A stretch of 64,000 nucleotides of DNA from Gemmatimonadaceae bacterium (GCA_020852815.1 JADZAN010000001.1:62001-126000), one strand, 5' to 3'; shown: positions 29,468 to 38,750, numbered from the stretch's first letter. The notes: a model not told the origin generated them from the letters alone. Made by a program: numbers and translations.

Positions 29468-29964
29468 TACTCGCCCTTGGGGTCGGCCGGGTCCCACATC
29501 TCGCACACCGGGTGCGTCTGGGCCATCAGGCGCTCGAGGTCGTAGACAAAGCCCTCGCGCGAGTACTCTGAGTTCTCGTAGTGACGTCCGAGGTGGATCG
29601 CCTCCTCCGGACACACTTCCTGGCAGTATCCGCAGAAGATGCATCGGAACTCGTCGATCTCGAACACCAGCGGATAGCGATTGCCCTGCTCATCCTCGCC
29701 CGGCACCAGCTTGATGCAGTTGGCCGGACAAACCGTGGGACACAGGCCGCACGCCACGCACTTCGCCTTGCCATCCTCGGTGGTGAGCATGCGGTGCGTC
29801 CCGCGCCAGCGCGGCGAGATGCTCTCGCGCTGCTCGGGATACTGCGTCGTCACCTTGTGCGGATCGATGAGGTGCTTGAAGGTGTTGCCCAGCCCCTTCA
29901 GCGTCGCCCGGACGTAGCTCGTCTCCGCGAGGGGACGGTCCACGACCTTGGTGTTGATGGCCAT
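29467..29964 (-). CDS. nuoI: NADH-quinone oxidoreductase subunit I (2x 4Fe-4S)
   Basis: Peripheral-arm ferredoxin-like subunit (165 residues) carrying clusters N6a and N6b. Both ligand sets are intact: [15 protein letters not shown] and [15 protein letters not shown]. The start overlaps the nuoH stop (TAATG) and its stop overlaps nuoJ, so translation is tightly coupled. Confidence 0.98.
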   Translation of the reverse strand: MAINTKVVDRPLAETSYVRATLKGLGNTFKHLIDPHKVTTQYPEQRESISPRWRGTHRMLTTEDGKAKCVACGLCPTVCPANCIKLVPGEDEQGNRYPLVFEIDEFRCIFCGYCQEVCPEEAIHLGRHYENSEYSREGFVYDLERLMAQTHPVCEMWDPADPKGE

Positions 29965-31259
29965 TAGTCGCCTGCCTGGGTCGAGAGATGCGCGCGAGCC
30001 GCCGCGGCGCCGCGCAGCCTGGCCAGTTCCTCAGCCGAGGCGCGCCCGAAGGCCGGGCTCAACACGCGGCCGCGATCGAAGCGCCAGAACGCCACGAAGA
30101 GGATCACCGCGTTCACCGCCAGGAAGATCCCCGCGTACGCAAAACCCCGCGGGATGCCGGCGGCATCGAGCACCAGCATCAGCGTCGCCACGATCACGAT
30201 GTACGCCAGCGCCAGCGGCAGGAGGAGCTTCCACCCTAACGACATGAGCTGGTCGTAGCGGAAGCGCGGCAGCGTCCAGCGGATCCAGATGTAGAAGAAC
30301 ATGAAGAACAGCGTCTTCGCCATCATGATCCCCACGGAGAGCAGCACCAGCGGCCCGCTCACTGCCCCCGTGTTGTCGGCGGTCATGAAGGGAATGTCCC
30401 ACCCGCCAAGGAACAGCGTCGCCAGCATCGCCGACTGCGTCAGCATGTTGGCGTACTCGGAGATCATGAACATCGAGAACTTCATGGCCGAGTACTCGGT
30501 GTGGTACCCGGTCACCAGCTCCGACTCCGCCTCGGGGAGGTCGAACGGCAGACGGTTCGTCTCGGCGAAGGCAGAGATGAGGTAGGTGACAAACGCCACG
30601 GAGAGCGTGATCACGTTCCAGGCATGCATCTCGGCCTGCTGGTTCACGATCGTCCGCAGCGTCACGTTGCCCGCAATCAGCAGGACGGGGATCAGCGACA
30701 TCCCCATCGAGATCTCGTACGAGATCATCTGCGCGCTCGAGCGCAGCCCGCCAAGGAGCGCGTACTTGTTGTTGGAGCCCCATCCGGCCAGCACGATGCC
30801 GTACACCCCCAGCGATCCGATCGCGAGGATGAACAGGAAGCCGATCGGGAGGTCGGCGAGGACCATGTCGATGCGCCCCAACGGCGAGGCATAAGCCGCT
30901 CCCCACGGGATGATGGCCCACACCAGCAGCGCCGGAATGAACGAGAGCATCGGCGCGATGATGAACACCGCCTTGTTCACGTGCGGCGGCAGCGTCTCTT
31001 CCTTCATGAAGTTCTTCACGCCGTCGGCCAGCGGCTGGAAGTACCCGCGCGGCCCGACGCGATTGGGACCGTGCCGCCCCTGGATCCACGCCGAGATCTT
31101 GCGCTCGGCCAGCGTGGAATAGGCGACGATCACCAGGTACAGCGTGAAGAAGACGAGCAACTTGAGCAGCGTGACGAAGAACCAGGGCCAGAAGTCGAGC
31201 GGGGCCTGGCGATCGACCGCCACCTGCAACAGCGCCGGAAGTGTGTGGAGCACGCTCAT
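29964..31259 (-). CDS. nuoH: NADH-quinone oxidoreductase subunit H
   Basis: Membrane subunit that shapes the quinone chamber next to NuoB and NuoD. The 431-residue protein shows ERKISAWIQGRHGPNRVGPR, the acidic quinone-site loop FAETNRLPFDLPEAESELV, YSAMKFSMFMISEYANML and RWTLPRFRYDQLMSLGWK. It is longer than the E. coli protein (325), with an extra C-terminal segment. It overlaps nuoG by four bases (ATGA). Confidence 0.97.
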   Translation of the reverse strand: MSVLHTLPALLQVAVDRQAPLDFWPWFFVTLLKLLVFFTLYLVIVAYSTLAERKISAWIQGRHGPNRVGPRGYFQPLADGVKNFMKEETLPPHVNKAVFIIAPMLSFIPALLVWAIIPWGAAYASPLGRIDMVLADLPIGFLFILAIGSLGVYGIVLAGWGSNNKYALLGGLRSSAQMISYEISMGMSLIPVLLIAGNVTLRTIVNQQAEMHAWNVITLSVAFVTYLISAFAETNRLPFDLPEAESELVTGYHTEYSAMKFSMFMISEYANMLTQSAMLATLFLGGWDIPFMTADNTGAVSGPLVLLSVGIMMAKTLFFMFFYIWIRWTLPRFRYDQLMSLGWKLLLPLALAYIVIVATLMLVLDAAGIPRGFAYAGIFLAVNAVILFVAFWRFDRGRVLSPAFGRASAEELARLRGAAAARAHLSTQAGD

Positions 31260-32827
31260 GTCGCCGCTCCCGCGAACTGTGCCGCGTCGACGACCGGGAG
31301 GCCGCGCAACCCGAGCGCCTCGAACGAGAGGCCGGCGAAGGCCGGTTCGCTCGCCGCGAGCGCGGCAAAGGCATCGGCCGCGGCAAAGTACTCGGCCCGC
31401 TCGCCTAACGCGGCCAGCAGGTCGGCGAGGACATACCAGCTCGGGCGCGCCATTCCCGGCGTTGCCTTGGCCTGCAGGAAGCGCTGCACGCGCCCGCGCA
31501 GGTTGGTCAGCGTCCCTTCCTCCTCCACGATGTTGGCGATGGGAAGGATGATGTCGGCCCTGGTGAGGTTGGCCGGCATCGCCGTCCCCACCACCACGAT
31601 CGCCGAGGCCCTGGCCACCGCCGCTCCCTCCGCCTCGGACAAGTCCTGGTCGGCCACGATGAGGGCATCGCCGGGCTGCATGAGTTCGAGCGGCGACTCG
31701 GAGCGCGTGAAGCCCAGGAGCTTGGCCCCCGTCGCATTCGCCGCACGATCGGCGCGCAGCGCGAGATCGTCCACGCCGGGGAGCGGCGCAACGGCGCCCT
31801 GCGGTACGCGATACGCGCCCACACCCCCCGACTTGCGGACGATGCGTGCCAGCAGGTACAGCGCCTCGTTGGAAAGGTTGGGCGATGCGAGGACAAAGAC
31901 GCGCTTCCCCTTCAGCACGCGTGCCGCGCCCTCGAGCGCCACCTCCCAGTCCACCGTCGAGTGCCCGTTCGCGCCAAGGATGCTGGGCGACTCGAGCCGG
32001 TCACGCCGGTTGAGCCAGCGGTAGTTACCGCGCCCGTGGTCGCACATGAAGAACTGGTTCACGCTCTCATTGGAGCGCGGACGCAGGCGCATCACCGTGT
32101 TGTCCCGCGTCTCGACGATGATGTTGCATCCCTGCGAGCAACCGGTGCAGACAGACGCCGTCCGGTCCAGCTCCCAGGCGCGCGCCTTGTTGAGGAAGTC
32201 CTTGGAGAGGAGCGCGCCCACCGGGCACAGGTCGACGACGTTGGCCGCCCACGGGTGCGTGAGGTCCTTCCCCTCGAACTTCCCGATGAAGGCGCGGTCG
32301 CCGCGCTCGCTGACATTGAGCACCGCGTCATGCGCCACGTCGTCCATGAAGCGAACGCAGCGCGTGCACAGGATGCAGCGATTCTGCACGTAGAGGACGT
32401 CGCCACCGAAGTCATCGGCCGGATTGAAGCGCTTGGGCTCGCGGTAGCGCGAGTCCTTGCGCCCTTCCTGGTACGTGTAGTCCTGCAGCTCGCACTCGCC
32501 CGACTGGTCGCAGATGGGGCAGTCGAGCGGGTGGTTGATGAGGAGCATCTCGAGGACGCCCTTGCGTGCCTCGCGCGCCTTCTCGGAGTGCACGTGCACC
32601 ACCTGTCCCTCGGCCACCGCCGTCGCGCACGACGGGGCGAGCTTGGGGAACTTCTCGACTTCCACGAGGCACATGCGGCACACGCCGGCCACGGGAAGTC
32701 CCGGGTGGTAGCAGTAGTGCGGGATGAGGACCCCTGCCGACTTCGCTGCCTCGAGGATCGTGGTCCCCGGGGCGACGGCGACTGGGCGCCCTTCGATGGT
32801 GAGGTTGACTGTCGGAGTGTCTGCCAT
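31256..32827 (-). CDS. nuoG: NADH-quinone oxidoreductase subunit G, short form
   Basis: Iron-sulfur subunit of the NADH arm (523 residues). The 2Fe-2S ferredoxin domain has CYHPGLPVAGVCRMC; next come the His/Cys ligands around CPICDQSGECELQDY, CILCTRCVRFMDDV and CTGCSQGCNI. After about 250 it has a reduced molybdopterin-type domain, far shorter than the roughly 900-residue E. coli subunit, and no Mo cofactor is expected. Start overlaps the nuoF stop. Confidence 0.96.
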   Translation of the reverse strand: MADTPTVNLTIEGRPVAVAPGTTILEAAKSAGVLIPHYCYHPGLPVAGVCRMCLVEVEKFPKLAPSCATAVAEGQVVHVHSEKAREARKGVLEMLLINHPLDCPICDQSGECELQDYTYQEGRKDSRYREPKRFNPADDFGGDVLYVQNRCILCTRCVRFMDDVAHDAVLNVSERGDRAFIGKFEGKDLTHPWAANVVDLCPVGALLSKDFLNKARAWELDRTASVCTGCSQGCNIIVETRDNTVMRLRPRSNESVNQFFMCDHGRGNYRWLNRRDRLESPSILGANGHSTVDWEVALEGAARVLKGKRVFVLASPNLSNEALYLLARIVRKSGGVGAYRVPQGAVAPLPGVDDLALRADRAANATGAKLLGFTRSESPLELMQPGDALIVADQDLSEAEGAAVARASAIVVVGTAMPANLTRADIILPIANIVEEEGTLTNLRGRVQRFLQAKATPGMARPSWYVLADLLAALGERAEYFAAADAFAALAASEPAFAGLSFEALGLRGLPVVDAAQFAGAAT

Positions 32828-34143
32828 CAGGCCACCACGGCGGGGACGGCGTGCACGGTCTTGGTCTTGATGAGGGCTTCGAACTCATGGCGGAACTTCG
32901 CGAGCCCCGACGACACCGGCGTGGCGCACGAGTCGCTCAGCACGCAGATCGTCTTCCCGGTCATGTTCTCGCCGATCTCCAGGAGCGTATCGAGGTCCTC
33001 GGCCGTCCCGTCGCCAGCGACGATGCGCTCGAGGATCTTGGTGGTCCACGCAGTCCCTTCGCGGCACTGCGTGCATTGCGCGCAGCTCTCGTGCGCGTAG
33101 AAGCGCGCGAGGCGTGCAATCTGCCTGGGCATCGACTGCGCGCTATCGATCACGATGCAGCCGGCGGAGCCGAGCATCGTCCCGACGGCCATCATTCCTT
33201 CGTAGTCCATCACCGCACGCTCGGCCTCCTCGCGCGTGATGATCGGGACCGAGCAGCCGCCGGGGATCACCGCCTTGATGGTGCGCCCCTGGGGCGCGCC
33301 GCCGCAGACGTCGTTGAGGAACTCCCCGAACGGGAAGCCCATCTCCACTTCGTAGTTCCCCGGGCGCTGAATGTTGCCGCACACGCTCCAGAGCTTGGTC
33401 CCCGTCGACTTGGGGTTGTCGGGGCGCGACATCTTCTTGTACCAGTCGGCGCCGTGGTTCAGGATGTGCGGCACCGCGGTGAGCGTCTCGACGTTGTTGA
33501 TCGTCGTCGGCTTGCCGAACAAACCAGCGACTGCCGGGAAGGGCGGCTTGATGCGCGGGTTGCCGCGTCGCCCCTCGATCGAGTTCATCAACGCGGTTTC
33601 TTCCCCGCAGATGTAGGCCCCCGCGCCACGATGCACCCAGACGTTCACCGTCTTGCCCGACCCCATCGCGTTCTTCCCGACCACACCGGCGTTGCGCGCC
33701 TCGACAAGCGCCGCCTCCATCACCGCGATCGGTTCGGTGAACTCGCCGCGGATGTAGATGTAGGCGTTCTCGGCGCCGATCGCGTGGGCGCCGATCGCCA
33801 CCCCCTCGATGAGGGCGTGCGGCGTCCAGCGCATGATCTCGCGGTCCTTGAACGTTCCGGGCTCGGACTCGTCGGCGTTGCAGCACAGGTAGTGCGGCTT
33901 GCCGTCGCCGATCTTCATGAACGACCACTTGAGCCCCGTGGGGAACCCGGCGCCGCCACGCCCGCGCAGCCCCGATTCCTTCACGACGTTCTGGATCGCG
34001 ACCGGGTCCATGCCTAACGCCGTCTCCAGCGCCTTGTAACCGCCGCGCTTCTTCCACCCGTCGAGCGACCGGGCGTCCCCCTCGCCGAAGTGCTTCGACA
34101 GGACGAGGGTCTCGCGGGGATGTGGTTGGTGCGGGTAACCCAT
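32827..34143 (-). CDS. nuoF: NADH-quinone oxidoreductase subunit F (NADH and FMN binding)
   Basis: Catalytic subunit that oxidises NADH through FMN and cluster N3. The 438-residue protein has GLRGRGGAGFPTGLKW, the FMN site CNADESEPGTFKDREI, IYIRGEFTEP, GAGAYICGEETALMNSIEG and cluster ligands ESCAQCTQCREGT. Its ATG is nine bases downstream of a four-unit TCGTCYTC array and has no clear Shine-Dalgarno, unlike its tightly overlapping neighbours. It is separated from nuoE by 45 bases, the only sizeable gap in the operon. Confidence 0.98.
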   Translation of the reverse strand: MGYPHQPHPRETLVLSKHFGEGDARSLDGWKKRGGYKALETALGMDPVAIQNVVKESGLRGRGGAGFPTGLKWSFMKIGDGKPHYLCCNADESEPGTFKDREIMRWTPHALIEGVAIGAHAIGAENAYIYIRGEFTEPIAVMEAALVEARNAGVVGKNAMGSGKTVNVWVHRGAGAYICGEETALMNSIEGRRGNPRIKPPFPAVAGLFGKPTTINNVETLTAVPHILNHGADWYKKMSRPDNPKSTGTKLWSVCGNIQRPGNYEVEMGFPFGEFLNDVCGGAPQGRTIKAVIPGGCSVPIITREEAERAVMDYEGMMAVGTMLGSAGCIVIDSAQSMPRQIARLARFYAHESCAQCTQCREGTAWTTKILERIVAGDGTAEDLDTLLEIGENMTGKTICVLSDSCATPVSSGLAKFRHEFEALIKTKTVHAVPAVVA

Positions 34144-34152
34144 GTGCTTCGG

Positions 34153-34184
34153 GAAGACGAGAGGACGAGAGGACGAGAAGACGC
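34153..34184. repeat. Four-unit 8-bp tandem repeat between nuoE and nuoF
   Basis: Plus strand units GAAGACGA, GAGGACGA, GAGGACGA, GAAGACGC with an exact 8-base period; on the nuo mRNA this is a UCGUCYUC run ending nine bases before the nuoF ATG. It fills most of the nuoE-nuoF gap. Same family as 17038, 19219 and 39686. Confidence 0.9.
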
Positions 34185-34188
34185 GTGG

Positions 34189-34734
34189 CTACTGGTACTT
34201 CTTGAGCACGTCGGAGACGTTCTCGGGGGTGACCGATTCGAGGAAGTCCTCGTTGACCATGATGGGCGTGGCGAAGCCGCAGGCGCCGAGGCACTCGACC
34301 TCGATGACGGTGTAGCGACCGTCGAGCGACGTGACCCCCAACTCGCCGCAGCCGGTCTGGTCGAGGAAGGCCTTCACCACGTCCTCGGCGCCACACACGT
34401 GACAGGGCGAGGTAGTGCACACCTGGATGAAGTACTTCCCCACCGGGTGCTGGTGGTACATGGTGTAGAAGCTCACCACCCCCTTCACGTACGCGGGCGT
34501 GATGTCCAGCAGCGATGCGATCTCCGCCATCCCCGCCTCGCTCACCCAGCCGCGCGCCTGCTGCAACATCCACAGCGCGGGGAGCAGCGCCGCCTGCTTG
34601 GAGGGATAGCGCGTGAGGAGATCATCGAGCTTCGCCCGGGTGTCGCCGACAAAGACGGGGACGTGCGGCTCGTCGTGATGGCCATGCCCCGCCTTGAGGA
34701 CGGCACCGCCGGCTGCTGAAGGTCCGTGACTCAT
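34189..34734 (-). CDS. nuoE: NADH-quinone oxidoreductase subunit E (2Fe-2S)
   Basis: Thioredoxin-like 24 kDa subunit with cluster N1a (181 residues). Ligand cysteines are in VCTTSPCHVCGAEDVV and ECLGACGFATPI; ALLPALWMLQQARGWVSEAG and YTMYHQHPVGKYFIQVC are typical. It overlaps nuoD by four bases (ATGA). An N-terminal extension has a His-rich patch (HGHHDEPH). Confidence 0.97.
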   Translation of the reverse strand: MSHGPSAAGGAVLKAGHGHHDEPHVPVFVGDTRAKLDDLLTRYPSKQAALLPALWMLQQARGWVSEAGMAEIASLLDITPAYVKGVVSFYTMYHQHPVGKYFIQVCTTSPCHVCGAEDVVKAFLDQTGCGELGVTSLDGRYTVIEVECLGACGFATPIMVNEDFLESVTPENVSDVLKKYQ

Positions 34735-36041
34735 CGGTCGATCTCACCCATGACGATATCGATGCTCGCATTGATCGCGATGACGTCGGAGAGGAGGTGC
34801 CCCTCCACCATCTTCGGGATTGCGCTCAGGTTCACGAAGGCCGGCGGGCGGATGCGCCAGCGCACCGGCTTGGCCGTCCCGTCGGACACGAAGTAGTAGC
34901 CCTTCTCTCCCTTCGGCCCCTCGACGGGGACGTAGACCTCGCCCGCCGGCGGGCGCGGCCCTTCCATGACGACCTTGAAGTGATGGATCATCGACTCCAT
35001 CTCGCTCGTCGCCTTGTGCTTTGGCGGGAGGATGAGGCGCGGGTCGTCGACGTTGAGCGGGCCGTCGGGGAGGCGCTGCACCGCCTGCTCGAGGATGCGC
35101 ACCGACTGGCGCATCTCCTCCATGCGGACGAGGAAGCGATCGTACACGTCGCCATGCACCCCCACCGGCACGTCGAAGTCGTACGTCTCGTAGCCGAGGT
35201 ACGGGAAGTCGCGCCGGATGTCCCACGACACGCCGGACGCGCGCACCATCGGGCCCGAGAGCCCGTAGTTGAGCGCCTCAGCCGGCGACATCACCCCTAA
35301 GCCGACCGTGCGCCCCACCCAGATGCCGTGGCGCGTCACCATCTTGTCGACTTCGGCGATCGTCTTGGGGAAGGTGCGCAGGAATCCCTTGAGCCCGTCC
35401 ATCCAGCCGTCGGGAATGTCGGCCGCCATCCCGCCCACGCGCGAGATGCTCGTGGTCAGGCGCGCCCCCACCCACCCCTCGAGCAGGTTGTAGATGTTCT
35501 CGCGCTCCTGGAACGCCCACAGGAACGGCGTGAACGCGCCGATGTCGATGCACGTCGTTCCCACCCACACCAGGTGCGAGATGATGCGCGACAGCTCCAG
35601 CGCGATCACCCGCAGCACCGTGCAGCGCTCCGTGATCTCGACGCCGAACAGCCGCTCCGCACCTAACGAGAAGGCGATGTTGTTCCCCGGGGAGTTGAGG
35701 TAGTCCTCGCGGTCGGTCCAGGGGATGATCTGGTTGTACTGGCGGTACTCGCCGATCTTCTCGAAGCCGCAGTGCAGGTAGCCGATGTGCGGAATGCACC
35801 GCACCACCGTCTCGCCGTCCAGTTCCAGCACCAGGCGCAACACCCCGTGCGTCGCCGGATGCTGCGGCCCGATGTTGATGAGCATGTGCTCACCCTCGAG
35901 CTCCGGCTCCAGCGCCGGCGGCGGCTCCAGCGTCGTCACCTGCCCGCCGTCGTTCACCACGAGCGGCACGCGCTGCGGACGCCCCTCGGCGTCCAGCCCC
36001 GTGGTCGACAGCGCGACTTCGATCGTTCGCTTCGTGGCCAC
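34731..36041 (-). CDS. nuoD: NADH-quinone oxidoreductase subunit D
   Basis: The 49 kDa subunit that binds quinone with NuoB. The 436-residue protein (GTG start) has NIGPQHPATHGVLRLVLELD, PHIGYLHCGFEKIGEYR, NIYNLLEGWVGARLTTSISR and the C-terminal end VIAINASIDIVMGEIDR. It lies three bases after nuoC. Confidence 0.98.
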   Translation of the reverse strand: MATKRTIEVALSTTGLDAEGRPQRVPLVVNDGGQVTTLEPPPALEPELEGEHMLINIGPQHPATHGVLRLVLELDGETVVRCIPHIGYLHCGFEKIGEYRQYNQIIPWTDREDYLNSPGNNIAFSLGAERLFGVEITERCTVLRVIALELSRIISHLVWVGTTCIDIGAFTPFLWAFQERENIYNLLEGWVGARLTTSISRVGGMAADIPDGWMDGLKGFLRTFPKTIAEVDKMVTRHGIWVGRTVGLGVMSPAEALNYGLSGPMVRASGVSWDIRRDFPYLGYETYDFDVPVGVHGDVYDRFLVRMEEMRQSVRILEQAVQRLPDGPLNVDDPRLILPPKHKATSEMESMIHHFKVVMEGPRPPAGEVYVPVEGPKGEKGYYFVSDGTAKPVRWRIRPPAFVNLSAIPKMVEGHLLSDVIAINASIDIVMGEIDR

Positions 36042-36043
36042 GG

Positions 36044-36745
36044 CTATTCTCCCGTCCGTTCGCCACTCGTCAGGCGCTGCCGCATCTCGCCCGGCAGGTC
36101 CTCGAACGCGTCGGCGATGCTGAGCTCTTCCATCGAGTATCTCGCCTCAGGATTGGCCGTCAGCGCCTGGCGCAGCTGCTCGGCCCGCGAGAAGCGTCCG
36201 CGCAGCGGGAAGTCCTTCCGCAGCGGGAAGCCTTCGCGATACTGCTCCCACATGAGGATGCGGCGCAGGTCCGGGTGCCCCTCGAAGACGATGCCGAACA
36301 TGTCGTAGCACTCGCGCTCCAGCCAATCGGCCCCCTTCCACACCGGCTCCACGCTCGGAACCTTGAGCGGTCCCCCCTTGGGAAGTTCCGCCTTGACGCG
36401 CAGGAAGCGCCGGTACGGGATCGAGCGCAGGTGCCACACCACTTGCAGCGGCAACTCGAGGTCGCGGTACTCGACCGCCGTCACGTCCACGAGGTAGTCG
36501 TACTGCTGCGAGACGTCGTCGTGCAGCCAGCGCATCACCTCGAGCGCACCCTCCGGCTTCACGTAGACGGTGGTGTCGCCCCAGAGCACCTCGACCCTGA
36601 CGAAGTGCTGCGCAAAGCGGGCCTCGATGGCCCCGGCGCTCGGGTTCGTGGCGCCGCCGCGATGCGCAAGGCCGACGGGAGTGCGCGGGGCGCTCGCGTC
36701 GCTCGCCGCCTGGCCCGCATGGATGATCGTGAAGGGAGCGCTCAC
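36044..36745 (-). CDS. nuoC: NADH-quinone oxidoreductase subunit C
   Basis: The 30 kDa peripheral subunit (233 residues), not fused to NuoD as it is in E. coli. The signature [18 protein letters not shown] and [20 protein letters not shown] is complete. The first 40 residues are Ala-rich and unconserved. GTG start overlapping the nuoB stop by four bases (GTGA). Confidence 0.96.
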   Translation of the reverse strand: MSAPFTIIHAGQAASDASAPRTPVGLAHRGGATNPSAGAIEARFAQHFVRVEVLWGDTTVYVKPEGALEVMRWLHDDVSQQYDYLVDVTAVEYRDLELPLQVVWHLRSIPYRRFLRVKAELPKGGPLKVPSVEPVWKGADWLERECYDMFGIVFEGHPDLRRILMWEQYREGFPLRKDFPLRGRFSRAEQLRQALTANPEARYSMEELSIADAFEDLPGEMRQRLTSGERTGE

Positions 36746-37368
36746 AGCCCCGACCGCGTTTGGTGAACCGAATTGCCGAACGGTTCCGACAGCTCGTCGA
36801 TGACCGAGGGCGGGATGTACAGGTCGCTCTTGGGATCCGGCTCCAGTTCCTCGCGCAGCGCGTCGTTGCTCATGCGCTCACGCTTCACCTTCTCCTGCAG
36901 CATCATGATGCCGTACATGAGCCCTTCCGGGCGCGGCGGGCACCCCGGGACGTAGACGTCGACCGGGATGATGGTGTCGATCCCCTGCGCCACGGCGTAG
37001 GTGTCGAACATCCCGCCCGACGACGCGCACGCCCCCATCGAGATGACCCACTTGGGCTGCGGCATCTGCTGGTAGATGCGCCGCAGGACGGGCGCCAGCT
37101 TGAACGGGACGCGGCCGGCGCAGATGAGAACATCCGCCTGACGAGGCGAGAACGACATGCGCTCCATGCCGAAGCGCGCGAGGTCGAAACGCGACGCCGC
37201 CGAAGCCATGAACTCGATGGCGCAGCACGCGGTGCCGAACGGCATGGGCCACAGCGAGTTGGCGCGCCCCCAGTTGACCAGCATGTCGAGCCGGGTCGTG
37301 ATCCACCCTTCCTGCGACTGCGGATCGTAGCTGACGACGTTCGGCTCAGGGCGAGGGGCTAATCCCAT
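36742..37368 (-). CDS. nuoB: NADH-quinone oxidoreductase subunit B
   Basis: Subunit with cluster N2, which passes electrons to quinone (208 residues). Tandem cysteines are in [18 protein letters not shown], with [15 protein letters not shown] and [17 protein letters not shown]. It starts at ATG 37368, ten bases inside the end of nuoA in another frame; the longer reading upstream is an artefact. The tail [13 protein letters not shown] is variable. Confidence 0.98.
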   Translation of the reverse strand: MGLAPRPEPNVVSYDPQSQEGWITTRLDMLVNWGRANSLWPMPFGTACCAIEFMASAASRFDLARFGMERMSFSPRQADVLICAGRVPFKLAPVLRRIYQQMPQPKWVISMGACASSGGMFDTYAVAQGIDTIIPVDVYVPGCPPRPEGLMYGIMMLQEKVKRERMSNDALREELEPDPKSDLYIPPSVIDELSEPFGNSVHQTRSGL

Positions 37369-37763
37369 TGCAACGCTCCCTTCTTCCAGACGTAGACGAA
37401 GCCGACGACGAGGATGGCCATGAAGACCAGCATCTCGCCGAGCCCGAAGAACGAGATGTTCCCCGCCGGACAGGCGTTGTTGACGAGCGCCACGCCGCAG
37501 GAGAGCTGTCGATAGTAGACCCCCCAGGGGATCATGAACACGGTTTCGATGTCGAAGATGATGAACAACATCGCCACCATGTAGAACTTGACCGAGAAGC
37601 GCTCGCGCGCGTCCCCCAACGGCGGAATGCCGGACTCGTACGGCGTGTCCTTGACCGGCGTCGGGCGACGCTTCATGACCAGCGTCGACAGCGCGATGAT
37701 CAGGACGGCGTTCAGCGCGACGAATCCGAGCAGCAGCAGGACGGGCAGGTACGTGCGATCCAT
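37359..37763 (-). CDS. nuoA: NADH-quinone oxidoreductase subunit A
   Basis: First gene of the complex I operon; a three-helix membrane subunit of 134 residues. [20 protein letters not shown] and [19 protein letters not shown] are family signatures. A GGGAG ribosome site lies four bases before the ATG. The upstream region has a promoter and two palindromes, one resembling a Rex or CRP-family operator. Confidence 0.97.
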   Translation of the reverse strand: MDRTYLPVLLLLGFVALNAVLIIALSTLVMKRRPTPVKDTPYESGIPPLGDARERFSVKFYMVAMLFIIFDIETVFMIPWGVYYRQLSCGVALVNNACPAGNISFFGLGEMLVFMAILVVGFVYVWKKGALQWD

Positions 37764-37788
37764 TTCGCTCCCAACGCGCCTCGAAGTT

Positions 37789-37804
37789 CGTGAAACATTT
37801 CACG
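37789..37804. promoter_or_regulatory. Rex- or CRP/FNR-like operator upstream of nuoA
   Basis: A perfect 16-base palindrome, CGTGAAA-CA-TTTCACG, 26 bases before the nuoA ATG. Rex sites follow TTGTGAA-N4-TTCACAA and CRP-type sites TGTGA-N6-TCACA; the core GTGAA-N4-TTCAC fits both. It would lie just after the predicted transcription start, a classic repressor position. Confidence 0.6.
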
Positions 37805-37818
37805 TGTTCAGCGCGGGT

Positions 37819-37848
37819 AACCTACCCGACAGGGTAGGAGGGTGTCAA
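37819..37848 (-). promoter_or_regulatory. Predicted nuo operon promoter with internal palindrome
   Basis: Minus strand TTGACA (37848-37843) and TAGGTT (37824-37819) are 18 bases apart, upstream of nuoA. A perfect 7-bp palindrome, CCTACCC-GACA-GGGTAGG (37821-37838), fills the spacer and runs into the -10, so a regulator binding there would control polymerase access. Prediction by eye. Confidence 0.5.
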
Positions 37849-38161
37849 CGGAGATAAACCGCGTCGTGCGAGCGAGTTGTGCGCATTCTTCGCCTTGTAC
37901 CACGATTCCAACCACCCCACCCGCCCACCGCCCCGCAACCGACCGCGAAGCGCCCGGCAACCGACCGAGCAACCGCCCGCGCACCGCACGCACCGCGCGC
38001 CGTTCGCATCCCCCGCGCGCACCGTCGTCGTTAGCTTTCCCACGCCCGAGTTTGCACCGATCGGTCCCACTCGCGACGACGCGCCCGCTTCACGCACGAA
38101 GCGCGGGCGTGTGGTTGTTCACGCCCCCCGTTCACCCCTACGCACCCGCGGAGTACCCGGC
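37849..38161. other. Gap between nuoA promoter and dcd, C-rich T-free stretch
   Basis: No gene is seen. From 37908 to 38002 the plus strand has no T at all and is mostly C, with repeats of CAACCGACCG. The remainder up to dcd is GC-rich. A dcd promoter must lie here or further left but I find no good hexamers. Confidence 0.6.
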
Positions 38162-38713
38162 ATGTCGATTCAGAACGATCGGTGGATCACGGAGATGGCC
38201 ACGCAACACGGCATGATCGAACCATTCGAGTCGAGCCAGGTGCGATCCGGGGTCATCTCGTATGGCGTGAGCTCGTATGGCTACGACATGCGCGTGGCAC
38301 GCGAGTTTCGCATCTTTACCAACGTCCTGAACTCGGTAGTCGATCCCAAGGCCTTCGATCCCAAGTCATTCGTCGAGTTCGAGGGCGACGTCTGCATCGT
38401 CCCCCCCAATTCCTTCGCCCTCGCGCGCTCGGTCGAGTACTTCCGCATCCCGCGCGACGTGGTGACGATCACGGTCGGCAAATCGACCTACGCCCGCTGC
38501 GGCATCATCACCAACGTCACGCCGTTCGAACCGGAATGGGAAGGGCACGTCACGCTGGAGATCTCCAACACCACGCCGCTTCCCGCCAGGATCTACGCCA
38601 ATGAGGGGATCGCGCAGGTCCTCTTCTTCAAGGGCGAACCGCCGCTCGTCTCCTACAAGGACAAGGCCGGCAAGTACCAGGGGCAGCAGGGCGTCACGCT
38701 CCCCAGGTTGTAG
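38162..38713 (+). CDS. dcd: dCTP deaminase
   Basis: Dcd deaminates dCTP to dUTP, the source of dTMP. The 183-residue protein starts [20 protein letters not shown] and has [13 protein letters not shown], the substrate loop [16 protein letters not shown], the catalytic Glu in [14 protein letters not shown] and [11 protein letters not shown]. It is the only plus-strand gene in the window, divergent from nuo and convergent with sdhB. A longer reading upstream is in C-rich noncoding sequence and is rejected. Confidence 0.97.
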   Translation: MSIQNDRWITEMATQHGMIEPFESSQVRSGVISYGVSSYGYDMRVAREFRIFTNVLNSVVDPKAFDPKSFVEFEGDVCIVPPNSFALARSVEYFRIPRDVVTITVGKSTYARCGIITNVTPFEPEWEGHVTLEISNTTPLPARIYANEGIAQVLFFKGEPPLVSYKDKAGKYQGQQGVTLPRL

Positions 38714-38750
38714 TTGGCGGTCGTGCTCGGCGGGAAGCATGGCAGCACGA

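Noticed and set aside
31256-32827. nuoG as a truncated or broken gene
   Set aside because: All Fe-S ligands are present, the stop overlaps nuoH as ATGA, and short NuoG forms without a full molybdopterin domain are known in other bacteria.
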